Source: Symsagittifera roscoffensis (taxonomy: Eukaryota; Xenacoelomorpha; Acoela; Convolutidae). From it: DNA of 64,000 nt. The translations under genes were made by a program, and so were the position numbers. A model generated the notes under the pieces. It did not search any database. It saw only the letters and a list, made by a program, of their open reading frames with translations, and was not told the origin of the DNA. The stretch spans positions 57,358,287-57,422,286 of the forward strand of contig NC_087062.1 in the NCBI RefSeq assembly GCF_963678635.1, in the 5' to 3' direction. Numbering within the stretch: position 1 is the stretch's first letter; every line of letters starts with the position of its first letter. Shown in pieces: positions 9,350-18,039 of this stretch.

Positions 9350-9750
9350 TACGAACCATTTTTAGTAGAACAGATATTTTTTTACTATTTGTAATTTTTA
9401 TAACATTTCTATCATCCCTCATCTTGACAATATGCAAATGTATAAAGAAAGCAATCATCACATTCGCCCTAGCAACAATCCTCCTAATTCTTTTTCTAGA
9501 AGAATATATAATAAACATAAATTTTTCCACTAAAAGAATAAATAAAAAACCATCAAAGATTGCTAACCAACAATCACTCAGTCAGTCTTCACCGACATCA
9601 TCCCAAGATAACCCAACACCACCCTCAACTACCCAAAACCCCCAAACATCCACACGAATTTCCTTTCAAGATAACCCATATACCTTTGAAGAACGACACG
9701 TTCGCTTATCTGAACCACTAGAACCAGTTTTCAACGACAAGCACCTCTAA
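9346..9750 (+). CDS. Membrane-anchored ORF, probable N-terminus of ORF X
   Basis: The start overlaps the preceding stop as ATGA. The first 60 residues hold two hydrophobic spans (IFLLFVIFITFLSSLILTI and AIITFALATILLILFLEEY) separated by a Lys-containing loop. A polar Ser/Pro/Thr-rich stretch follows (SSPTSSQDNPTPPSTTQNP). The frame ends at TAA 9748-9750, but a -1 frame with the same Ser/Pro/Thr character is already open from 9714. The two pieces are therefore probably one protein of about 430 residues, split either by a 1-base indel between 9714 and 9747 or by frameshifting. Function unknown. Confidence 0.55.
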   Translation: MIRTIFSRTDIFLLFVIFITFLSSLILTICKCIKKAIITFALATILLILFLEEYIININFSTKRINKKPSKIANQQSLSQSSPTSSQDNPTPPSTTQNPQTSTRISFQDNPYTFEERHVRLSEPLEPVFNDKHL

Positions 9751-10640
9751 GCGAACCAACATATAACTTATACCCAACACTACCACAAGAATTAAGTAGA
9801 ATACGAAATCCTAGTCAAAACCAAAATACAGTCGAAATAAATAGACAAATTATACATCCTCGACGAAACAGAAATTTTCAAACTCCCCGAGTTCATTTTG
9901 ATATACCTCAATCCCCATCACAAAGTACTCCAGAAAACCCCATTGGTATATTACCAGAAACCCCTACGCTTCTTTCACAACGTAGCACCTCAAGCCTACC
10001 CTCAGATTACTTAGGTTTAACACCAACATCTGAACAAATTCGTGAAAATCCCTTTAACCCCACAAACCAAACATCACGACTACCATATTGGACAACACAT
10101 TCATTCACACAAGGTGAACCAAATTTAATCAATGATCCAATAGATATTTCTACGGATACAACAACATCCTCATCACTACCAGAAACATTATCACTACCAT
10201 CAACACCATCAATAAGCCAGATTTCACCACCGCATTTTAACTTAAATTTCCCAAATAACCTCGACGCTAGATATCGAGAACAATCATCAACAAATATTCC
10301 TTTAAGACTAGACTGGAATACATTCACAGCACCTCCACCATTATTTGGACAACACCCAGAAAGTAACCGACTCCACAACTGGGCACTCAATAGACTACAA
10401 TATCGACAAGACATCCTCGAAGACATTCGTGATCATAACATCCAAATACTCCAACAAAATAGTCTACAATTAAAATTTGAAATAACGGTTAAACTAAACA
10501 ACAAACTAGCTCAATCACTACCACCACCATTTATAACAACTGAAGTAATATACAAATACGACAGATATACCAAAAAGACAATTGGTTACATCACATTTTA
10601 TAACCCATACTCAGGATTATCATACAAATGTATATTCTAA
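9714..10640 (+). CDS. ORF X, main body (Ser/Pro/Thr-rich, unknown function)
   Basis: This frame is open for about 308 codons without an ATG near its start, fitting a continuation of 9346-9750 after a -1 shift. It is rich in Ser, Pro, Thr and Gln for its first 190 residues (TSSSLPETLSLPSTPSISQ). The C-terminus is more globular: it contains DWNTFTAPPPLFGQHPES, a charged helix (QYRQDILEDIRDHNIQIL) and a Tyr-rich end. It finishes at TAA 10638-10640, overlapping the env start at 10628 by 13 bases. No known domain is recognised. The gene occupies the pol-env interval, where complex retroviruses carry accessory genes, but I see no similarity to any of those. Confidence 0.6.
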   Translation, partial: TTRTSFQRQAPLSEPTYNLYPTLPQELSRIRNPSQNQNTVEINRQIIHPRRNRNFQTPRVHFDIPQSPSQSTPENPIGILPETPTLLSQRSTSSLPSDYLGLTPTSEQIRENPFNPTNQTSRLPYWTTHSFTQGEPNLINDPIDISTDTTTSSSLPETLSLPSTPSISQISPPHFNLNFPNNLDARYREQSSTNIPLRLDWNTFTAPPPLFGQHPESNRLHNWALNRLQYRQDILEDIRDHNIQILQQNSLQLKFEITVKLNNKLAQSLPPPFITTEVIYKYDRYTKKTIGYITFYNPYSGLSYKCIF

Positions 10641-10729
10641 AAATATTAATTTTTCTCCAACTCTTTTTTCTAGCAATCTCCAATCAGAACATAAACCTTC
10701 CCTCCGCACAGGACCCCAAGATTTATTAG

Positions 10730-11844
10730 TAACACATTACGATTGGGAAGAAAATGAACAAAAAACACTACACAAGTATGCAATAAATCAAGTATCACAA
10801 TGCGAAACAGAACCACAAGCTATAGAAACTACAAATGTAATAGCGACACTTTATTCAAAAGCCCGAGCAACAACAGTCATAGGATATAAATTCACAGCAA
10901 CATTTTCTGAGAAGAAAGTACATTGTTCACAAGTCTCAAATGGAAATAAAAACCGACTTGACCACGAATCATTCTACCAGAGTAATATCGAACGACTTTT
11001 GCATCTCAATCCCGAAGATTGTAAAAACGAGTTACTCAGACTAAATATCACAAGAAATAAAAACAAAGATAGAAAATTAGTATATTTCCAAGTTTTTGCA
11101 GATTCTGTACATCAAGCAGAACTTGAAAGATATCAAGGACATATAAAACTAGATGAAAAATACCCATACAACGGCGCACACGGAAGATTAACTTATGACA
11201 TACACGATAAACACTGGATACCACACATTGGTATAAATAACCCATCAAACTGCAAAGCAGACACAAAAAATAAAGGATATCAAGAAATCATGTTTTTCGA
11301 TTGGAAAATACAACTCGAAAAAAAACAACTCACACGCGATTTATCTGACAACACAATGATCTATCAAGGAATTAGATTACCCTGTAAAAACGATCAAGGC
11401 TATTGTGACCCTACAACACGAACACAAGCAACAATTGTTTGGTTCCCCGAAGACACATGTACAACATTTCAAGTAGCAAAAATACACGCTCGTATGATAA
11501 AATTTCACGAAAAATATTTTATACAATCAATCCCATATGAACAAGTAAATCCATCACGAAAACAAAGTTCTAATTTTAGAAACATACACAATATAGAAAA
11601 TAAATTGACACGTTTTCAAATATATCAAGAAATAGAACTTGCATGTAAATACAGAAATCCACTTCACAAAACACAATACTCCGAAATATTAGTTGAATAC
11701 GAGAAAGGATTCGACATGACCACTGGAAAAGTAAAAATCGACCCATACGCCACGAGTCACCCTATAAACGAAGGAACATCATATATACCAGTTGATTTTC
11801 AAAAAAGAAAAAGGTCAACCTGGTGGACATCTAAAGCCTCATGA
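10730..11844 (+). CDS. env: Env surface subunit and cleavage-site segment
   Basis: This uninterrupted frame covers the SU-like part of env. It contains scattered Cys (for example SQCET, KVHCSQ, PEDCKN, RLPCKNDQGYC and EDTCTT), suggesting a disulfide-bonded ectodomain, and several Asn-X-Ser/Thr sequons. Near the end KRKR (in FQKRKRSTWW, about codons for 11797-11826) matches a furin-type cleavage motif between surface and membrane subunits. The frame is technically open from 10549, but its true start is supplied by the signal peptide in another frame. It closes at TGA 11842-11844, within the zone where the reading frame shifts. Confidence 0.65.
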
Positions 11845-12726
11845 CACTAGAAGCACACGTTTACAAGAACTATCACTAATGAATAGTACATATTTTGGTA
11901 ATATCCACTATAATATTCACTTAGATATGAAATTAGACTACACAATTAGCCGAATCTTTCAAGAAATGTCACTCTCTGAATTAGAAACACTTCACCAACT
12001 ATGCGAATTAGAAAGGACACAAATCCTACAATGACTTGCACTAGCAGTATTAAAAATACCCTACGCAGGATATTTACTATGAGGAAATAGATCAAATTTT
12101 TAGACTATGAAGGAAACATTTTATGGTTCTATACCTGTACCAAAAAAGTATCACCACTATATGTTTTCGAAGATAAACGATGTTATAAAAGAATCCCTAT
12201 CTTTTATAAAAATAAAGTACATTTCGTTGAGACACTTTCAAGACGAACCTATTTCTGGGATACCGCAGTCCCATGTGGATCAGAAAATAGCCACAATGTA
12301 GTACAACTGAACCCTGATGAAGATAAATATTACCTTCTTACCCCATATCCCACATTAATGCAATCACTCAAAAAATTTTCACCTGAAAGCATTAGAGCTA
12401 TTGCTCGAAACCCAAATATTGACCTACAGTCAATTGGAATATATTCAAAATCCGATATCCAACATCACATTAGAACACAACAATTCCAAGAATTATTAAC
12501 ACAAATGGACACTATACAAAGACAATCATTTGACCAAAACTTACGCAAACTTGCCGAAACCGCAGGATTTGCAGATATTTATACACAAGACTATAGCGGA
12601 TATTTTAAAGACATGAAAGACTATATATATCTAAACGGTGAAAAATACCGACCACAAGATATCTCACCTATAAATATTTTTAGCTTTTTTACACTCAAAA
12701 ATGAAATTCTTGATTTTCTAGGATGA
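11845..12726 (+). pseudogene. env: Env membrane subunit, ectodomain part
   Basis: Two frames are used: +2 from about 11845 to 12098, then +1 from about 12100 to 12726. The first contains NSTYFGNIHYNI and a helix (LSELETLHQLCELER) typical of the region after a fusion segment. TGA at 12032-12034 and 12080-12082 interrupts it. After a 1-base difference in a T-run the second frame contains conserved-looking blocks (DKRCYKRIPI, DTAVPCGSENSHNV, YYLLTPYPTL), then a long helical region and a Tyr-rich membrane-proximal part (FADIYTQDYSGYFKDMKDY). The TGA at 12724-12726 follows FLG. All three stops and the shift are fixed differences in this copy, or sequencing errors where homopolymers are concerned. 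Confidence 0.6.
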
Positions 12727-13247
12727 CCCTATTACATCTTAGAAAAATTAACTATTTTATACGCAATGTTTAACTTTTTTTAGGATTTCTTTTTTCACTT
12801 TTAAAAGGAATCTATAATACATGCGCTATAGACACACAAGTAAATAGACAAGCAAGTGTAGCACGCATACTATTTGCAGGATTTTTTGGAATTTTTTCAT
12901 CATCAATAAACAAAATTCTTTCAGACGCACAAATAAAAGAATACAACACAAAAATAGCAACAAGACAGAACACATATGACGAAGAACATAACAATGTAGA
13001 AGTAACGCCCACAGCACCACAGTTACCACCCCTACCACATAACCATCCATTATCCCTAGTCCCACGAAATTTTCGAAATTTAGCAATAACACATAATCCA
13101 AATTTTAGACCAACCATATCACAAAGTCCCATTCAACATATAATGACACATCATTCACTAGATGAAAATACATATGAACAAATTATAGAACAACCCCATA
13201 CCGTCGCTTTTCAGTCTCAAAATAATAATTTTTTTAGCCCACGATGA
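12727..13247 (+). pseudogene. env: Env transmembrane anchor and cytoplasmic tail
   Basis: After the TGA at 12724-12726 the frame runs through PYYILEKLTILYAMF, meets TAG within the T-run at about 12774-12783, and continues in the third frame from 12783 with GFLFSLLKGIY. Together these form the membrane-anchor region. The tail of about 130 residues contains a second hydrophobic patch (ARILFAGFFGIFSSS), a charged helix, and a proline-rich stretch with PTAP (13008-13019) followed by PPLP. PTAP is a known late-domain motif that recruits TSG101 in budding viruses. The stop TGA (13245-13247) overlaps the ATG of the following ORF. Confidence 0.6.
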
Positions 13248-15040
13248 GCCAACAACTTGGATCCCTACACCGCTCAAATTCCCATCCAACCAACCTCAAC
13301 ACTCCAATTACAATAATTCCACTTTTTGTTTTCCCGCCACCCGATTTCCCAACCAATAATGTAACATCAGGCATGAATTCAGACACTAATTCACATATCT
13401 CAGTTTTATACTCCATTTCACAACTCAATAACCCAAATATTGAAACCCCTGACGAATTTGCAGACTCTGAACCATCTCCATCCAATACTTTTCAAACCAA
13501 CTCCTCAGTTTTTTCAAAACCCCCTTTTCAACCAATCCCACCAAATAACCCACTCCCATCCATTTCTACACCCTCTTATGCTTCACAAGTCACCCCAACC
13601 TACTCTTCATTTCATTCAGACCGATCATCCAATTCTCCAGATACTCCCCAAATCTCCCAGGAACTAGATAATTTTATCACCCTACAACAACAACCCTTCC
13701 ACCTTGAAAACCCCACTATAAATCAGATTTCATCCACAATAGAATCATCAAACCCACCTACCCCTACACCCTCTTCAGCTTATACCGCATCATTAGCACC
13801 ATCATTCACATCCACCGAATCATCAAATAGCACTAATAGAGCTTATCGCACTTTCAAAAGAAAATTCCCAAACCATCCATTTCCAACAAAACCAGGAACA
13901 GCCCGTGAATATATTAATCATCCAAATCACACTAACACGAAAGATTTTTTAGCAATCACCCTACCTTCATTTCCACAATATACTTTGAACACTTCTAACA
14001 ACACTAACGACACACGTAGTTTTGTAGATGAACAAGTTTTAATGCCTACACTTCATTGGACATCATATTATCATTTTACTAACCCCCTTTGCCTACCTTT
14101 ATCTAATACTCACATCGATATAGAAAGAAATCAAGATATGCTATATCGACTCACCACACCACTAACACATAGACAATTTACTTATATAGGATATAAAAAA
14201 ACACTAAAAACATACACTGCACCCCAAGCTAACGAATATACGCTAGAATATTACGATCACAACATCATCCGAGCTAACCAAGACCAATTTTTAGATGATG
14301 ATCGTTTCGCTAACCCACAAATCACAGAAAAATTCTTCATAAAAACACCATATGTATTTACACTCAATATATTTGATTGCAAATTCGACCACGTCATTTC
14401 TGAAGCACTAACCGACATGCAAGCTTACGAAAGTTTTAAAGAAAGAATTCAATTATTTTCACTAACCTTCAATTTCCTTGCACCACAAGAACGCGATTTG
14501 CACTGCTCACACGAAATTATGTTACGCACTAAACAAACCCACACATATACATATTATCGCTTCATACAAAATCATTTTGATCTACACACTCCATCAAGAC
14601 AACCACACCACCGTTTTCAATTTATTAACTCTAAATACACATCACCATTTTTTCTTAACTTCACATATTGCATCAAAGATACTAACCTTCACGGTATTCT
14701 TCGCAATTATGATCCCATAACCCAAATGTATATTTTTTGTCCCATCACGAAGACCTTCAACGCAGAAGAATCCAGACCCTTCCTTATCCAACATGAATTT
14801 ATCCAACCTATAGAAATCCCGATTTTAGAATTCATTCACAACACTAAATACAATCACAAATTATATAATCTCATCCAAAACACACCTTATGAGTTTGCAG
14901 TTGGCACTGAAGAACTAAAAACTATTAAAGCACTTCAATTGCTTCGGCCACTGCTTCAAACTAAAAACATCATTCGCATACTAGCAAAATTACTAACAAA
15001 TTCCGACATCTTCCCCCACGGTTTTTTCCCCGACGACTAA
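13244..15040 (+). CDS. ORF Y: intact 598-codon ORF after env, unknown function
   Basis: The start ATG overlaps the env stop (ATGA at 13244-13247). The frame is uninterrupted to TAA 15038-15040, in contrast to every other large gene of this copy. The first 200 or so residues are Ser/Pro/Thr/Asn-rich and probably disordered. A basic patch (RTFKRKFPNHPFPTKPG) introduces a folded-looking C-terminal domain of about 370 residues, rich in Phe, Tyr and His, with few Cys and no signal peptide or membrane span. It therefore looks cytoplasmic or nuclear, not an envelope protein. I recognise no family. Its position downstream of env is where foamy viruses and deltaretroviruses carry regulatory genes, but nothing in the sequence shows a relationship. 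A host-derived or structural role is equally open. Confidence 0.75.
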   Translation: MSQQLGSLHRSNSHPTNLNTPITIIPLFVFPPPDFPTNNVTSGMNSDTNSHISVLYSISQLNNPNIETPDEFADSEPSPSNTFQTNSSVFSKPPFQPIPPNNPLPSISTPSYASQVTPTYSSFHSDRSSNSPDTPQISQELDNFITLQQQPFHLENPTINQISSTIESSNPPTPTPSSAYTASLAPSFTSTESSNSTNRAYRTFKRKFPNHPFPTKPGTAREYINHPNHTNTKDFLAITLPSFPQYTLNTSNNTNDTRSFVDEQVLMPTLHWTSYYHFTNPLCLPLSNTHIDIERNQDMLYRLTTPLTHRQFTYIGYKKTLKTYTAPQANEYTLEYYDHNIIRANQDQFLDDDRFANPQITEKFFIKTPYVFTLNIFDCKFDHVISEALTDMQAYESFKERIQLFSLTFNFLAPQERDLHCSHEIMLRTKQTHTYTYYRFIQNHFDLHTPSRQPHHRFQFINSKYTSPFFLNFTYCIKDTNLHGILRNYDPITQMYIFCPITKTFNAEESRPFLIQHEFIQPIEIPILEFIHNTKYNHKLYNLIQNTPYEFAVGTEELKTIKALQLLRPLLQTKNIIRILAKLLTNSDIFPHGFFPDD

Positions 15041-15043
15041 CAG

Positions 15044-15119
15044 GTAAGTATAATTTATCATTTTCTTCACTAATAAATTTGAAATAAATACTAACCATTC
15101 TTATCCATGTCTTATTTAG
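15044..15119 (+). other. Consensus 76-nt spliceosomal intron in the element 3' region
   Basis: Three bases after the ORF Y stop lies CAG|GTAAGTA. At 15089-15095 there is a TACTAAC branch-point match, and 24 bases beyond it the acceptor TCTTATTTAG ends at 15119. All three signals are at consensus and the spacing is typical of a minimal intron. It lies in the 3' untranslated part of ORF Y, so splicing would not alter that protein but could place a 5' donor in reach of the acceptor near 16130. Confidence 0.5.
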
Positions 15120-16130
15120 ATTTTTAGTCTTCATCCCACGATCACCTACAAATTACACAAAAGAAAAATAAAAAATAGAAAACTTCTTCAAATTCTTCAA
15201 AACTCTTTTAATATTTTGCACTAGATAAATTCAATAAAAATCATACCAATGTAGTAAATTAATTTATAAATTATTTCCCTAAAAGCAGTAATTCTAATAA
15301 TGATGAAAATTTGTAACTTAATTTTTCTCCAAAAAACTAGCAGTAAAATTGAAATTCTATGTAGTAAATTGATAAAACGAAAATGCAGTACTAACCTTTT
15401 GATATTTTCATTCACTCGCACAAGAATTCTATCCAAACTCGCACAGCTCGCCCACGAAGAATTGTTTAAATAATGAATTTCAGTCTTAAGTTTTCACACT
15501 CAACAACTCTAACACACGATAACAAGTTTCAAACTTTCCTTTAACCCGGTTGGAAAGGAATTATATACTAAACAAAACTAACCAATGCAGCTTACTAAAC
15601 ACCACAAATCATAGAATAACAGCATGACTAAGGAAAGGAAACCAACGGTACCCAAACCGGATTAACCCAGTTTAAAACTGGATAATTTATTCTTTTGAAG
15701 ACTATTATAAACTCTAAGAAAGAAATAATAAAACACAAAAAAGTCGAAAGACAAACCCATACCAAAAACAATTTGATTTTTGAAAAAAGGACACAACCAA
15801 CGAAACATAAGAAAAACCACAATAAACCCAACATAAAACGTTATCACATAACAGGACCTCTCACAGAAACCGCACGAAATCATACTCCCACTCCTGGCCT
15901 AACCCACCAGAGAGGACGTCCTGAGCATGCTCTATAGCCGGCCTAACCCACCGCGCTACATCCACGCTTTGTGACCACACTTCTATTTTTAATAAGAGGT
16001 ACTCAAGGGTGAGTAACTCTTCAAAATAACCGAACTAAAACAAAAAGCTTTTGTGAAAACAACTAACCAAAATCATAATTAAAACACCGAACTAATAAAA
16101 ATTTTATAAAATGTAAATTATACCTTGCAG
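15120..16130 (+). other. Long 3' untranslated region with tRNA-like segment
   Basis: I see no sustained coding frame. Purine runs occur at 15158-15183 and 15630-15642. On the minus strand at about 15890-15965 a stretch resembles a tRNA D-arm/A-box (TGTAGCGCGGTGGGTTAGGC) with the motif GGTGGGTTAGGCC repeated, suggesting a fragment of a tRNA-derived SINE or a tRNA-like fold; no good B-box follows. The region from 15128 weakly resembles the leader-like segment at 19465-19530. A pyrimidine-rich acceptor-like site ACCTTGCAG ends at 16130. Confidence 0.4.
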
Positions 16131-16143
16131 TATATAGATCAGC

Positions 16144-16491
16144 ATGCAACACCAAAGACGAACATCCAAATACAAAAGGACCCCACTACACTCGAAAAAG
16201 AATGGCCAACCACAATCAATATGCCGTCCACAATCACAACTCAAAGGATTTAGAGTACGACTTGACTTCGCAGAAAAGGACTTCATTGAACTAGTCCAAT
16301 GACCACCTCGATGTTCAAGTATACGTACAGATCCGAGTAACCAGGCATCCCCTCCACGCACAATCTCCACGCCATTCCCAGACTAGGTTGAACACAAAAG
16401 AAGTTCTCTACATGAAACAGAAAAACCTGTCATAGCAAACCATTCTGAAATCAGATTTGAGTTTGTTGAGAAAACCCAGTCGTTGCCATAA
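16144..16491 (+). pseudogene. ORF Z: small basic accessory frame near the 3' LTR
   Basis: Starting at ATG 16144, 14 bases after an acceptor-like TTGCAG, one frame runs 116 codons to TAA 16489-16491 with only two interruptions, TGA 16300-16302 and TAG 16384-16386. Random sequence of this composition would give many more. The first 52 codons are rich in Arg, Lys and Gln (QHQRRTSKYKRTPLHSKK), followed by RVRLDFAEKDFIEL. A short basic protein encoded by a 3' exon recalls the layout of viral RNA-binding regulators, but I see no homology, and it may be a chance open frame. Confidence 0.3.
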
Positions 16492-16624
16492 GAAGACACA
16501 ACGATTGATCCTTGAACTTCTCTAACAGGAAAACCCAGAAGAAATATGATGTTCGCCAAATACCAACGTCCATCATCCATCCTTTGAATTGCAGAAAAAC
16601 TATTCTAAAAAACTCTGTAAAACC

Positions 16625-17043
16625 CGGATGGGTGGAACCTGATCTAAACTACATTTTATGATTGGATAAATTAGATATTTTACCACTGTAAAGTATTCAA
16701 TATTAACCAATCATGATCCATCTAACTAACAACCCACTTATTTGTAAGTGCTGAAATTACTTGTAATTTCAGCACCAGAGAGATTTGAATTTAACTTAGA
16801 AATTAGTTGCCTCTCCAAGAGAACTTCAGCAGCCGCAATAAACCAGTATACCCTAGATCTATTGAGCCTAGCAGAGACTAGTTAAACAACCTGAGACTAG
16901 AATAGTATAAGAGTAAGATTAGGATCGGTATTAGACTAAGAAGTTGCACGAATCTATCCGGCCGAAAATAAGATAGCGTGACGAGCAGACGGTGTACCCT
17001 ATCCGAAATTACTCTATGAGTTAAGACCATCGGTTATAACTCA
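16625..17043 (+). repeat. 3' LTR of the giant element
   Basis: The assignment rests on homology with 18557-18934 over the whole length. Shared blocks include a hairpin (16748-16775), AGTATAAGAG as a TATA-like box near 16904-16913, and a conserved R/U5-like block with CGAATCTATCCGGCCGAAAA and GCAGACGGTGTACC. The right end ATAACTCA (17043) equals the point in the second copy that is followed by a primer-binding-site-like TGGTGCGACC. The left boundary is approximate (around TGGAACCTGATC, 16632). Base-composition skew also stops here. Confidence 0.7.
16748..16775 (+). promoter_or_regulatory. LTR hairpin, 12-bp perfect stem
   Basis: GTGCTGAAATTA pairs perfectly with TAATTTCAGCAC around a CTTG loop. 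The homologous LTR (18673-18700) keeps the loop and changes one pair from T-A to C-G on both arms, with one other mismatch. It lies upstream of the TATA-like box, so it could be a DNA cruciform or operator-like site in U3, or an RNA element in transcripts that end downstream. Confidence 0.55.
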
Positions 17044-18039
17044 GTAGGATGGTTCAGCAAAACCATCAAAAAAATGTCTGAGCTATACTTTGATAATGTT
17101 AAAAAACTTTTACTTCAGGCGGGCTAAACTGGATAAAAAACTATTAAGAAAGTGTTATGTGTACTTTTCCTAACATTTTCGGAATATATTTTATACCTCG
17201 AGCAGCTCAGACTTTTCTGAACAAAAATTTTTCAACTCGTCTTGTCTTAATGCGACTGTTTTGGGTGGCCATAGAACCGTCAAGTGATGTCCATACGTGC
17301 AAAAGATTGTCATTAAACACCCTTATTTAGTGTCCTGTTATGATGGCTCTCTCATTTTAGACAGATGTGTTTTCACATCTTGCTCATTGTGTAAACGATA
17401 GGTGTAAATGGAAACTTGTAACTTGTACGCAGATAGTGCGTGGAACATTTGACTTTTGAAACCGGCTTTTTTCCCCTTGTTTCGTCGTAGCTTAATATTT
17501 TAATTCGTTTTCAAAATTGTGGGTAATATTTAAATTGAGAAGCATTAGGGTTCTGACGAAATGGAAAAGGAACAACTCAGGTCTAGTTCTATCACTATAA
17601 GACTTTCCAATTCGTGCCGATGTATATTCCGCAACAGAAATTTTCATAGTCTGGAAAAGTTTTTTATAGTCGAGGACATGGTCTAAAAAAATCGAGTTAT
17701 CAATCTCTAATTTCTCTAAGTTTAACTTTCAATTTGTTTGCAAAGGGTATTATTTTTACGACATCAGTTTTTGAGTCTAAAAACTGCTGAAATATTCAAA
17801 AGTTTCACTTTTTCCTGCAACTCATCTCATGCACAAAAATGATTTTAAGATGGTCAGTTTGAAATTTAATCAGAGCTGAAAAACACATGAAATTGTAGAC
17901 TTTTAAGAAATAGTTTCAGCGGTATGAGATCTAGGTGTGTTATTTTTTTTCGCGCGGACTCAGTGGTTTCGAACCAGTGAACTTGACCTGTAAATTAGTG
18001 ACGGATTCCATAAAAATACCTATTTTTTTGAAGTTTCGT
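17044..18039. other. Flanking DNA without a recognisable gene
   Basis: Ordinary AT-rich sequence that lacks the A/C-rich skew of the element. Short frames only. The segment from about 17940 leads into the duplicated block and carries a pol III B-box-like GGTTCGAAACC on the minus strand near 17970. Confidence 0.5.

Larger units (their letters stand above)
10628..13247 (+). pseudogene. env: Envelope glycoprotein gene, broken by shifts and stops
   Basis: A gene of about 870 codons can be followed through all three frames. It starts at ATG 10628 with a clear signal peptide (about 10628-10700; basic start, then an Ile/Leu/Phe core). A 1-base shift in the C-run at 10714-10717 moves to the surface-subunit frame (to 11844). 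A second shift between 11790 and 11844 leads to the membrane subunit, which has TGA at 12032-12034 and 12080-12082. A T-run shift follows at about 12096-12101, then TGA at 12724-12726 and a T-run shift near 12774-12781. The final frame runs to TGA 13245-13247. A KRKR motif marks the likely cleavage site. The product would mediate cell attachment and fusion. I do not assign it to a named Env class. Confidence 0.75.
1..17043 (+). mobile_element. Giant env-bearing LTR retroelement, left end outside window
   Basis: One continuous element is inferred from the order gag, protease, RT, RNase H, integrase, env and 3' LTR on one strand, and from a shared base composition: the + strand is rich in A and C and poor in G from base 1 to about 16.6 kb, after which composition becomes ordinary. 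The right LTR is recognised by homology with a second LTR at 18557-18934. No 5' LTR or primer-binding site is in the window, and an upstream ORF tail occupies bases 3-191, so the element is longer than 17 kb. The domain order PR-RT-RH-IN and the GPY module place pol with Ty3/gypsy-type and retrovirus-like elements. Five extra reading frames beyond gag-pol-env are unusual. Several stops and 1-base shifts show that this copy is defective. Confidence 0.85.

Noticed and set aside
10007..10426. 139-codon open frame on the minus strand inside ORF X
   Set aside because: It is a shadow of the + strand frame, with a repetitive Val/Gly/Ser composition that mirrors the A/C-rich coding strand.
1..15040. 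Alternative genetic code in which TAA and TGA are sense codons
   Set aside because: The same element uses normal TAA and TGA ends for several frames, Trp is encoded by TGG and Gln by CAA elsewhere, and env also carries 1-base shifts. Decay of one copy explains the stops more simply.
15890..15965. tRNA gene on the minus strand in the element 3' region
   Set aside because: There is an A-box-like sequence, but no B-box, and the GGTGGGTTAGGCC motif is duplicated. The fold does not close as a tRNA.
17955..17985. tRNA-like B-box (GGTTCGAAACC) on the minus strand
   Set aside because: No A-box or cloverleaf can be formed at the right distance, so no tRNA gene was called. It may be a SINE scrap.
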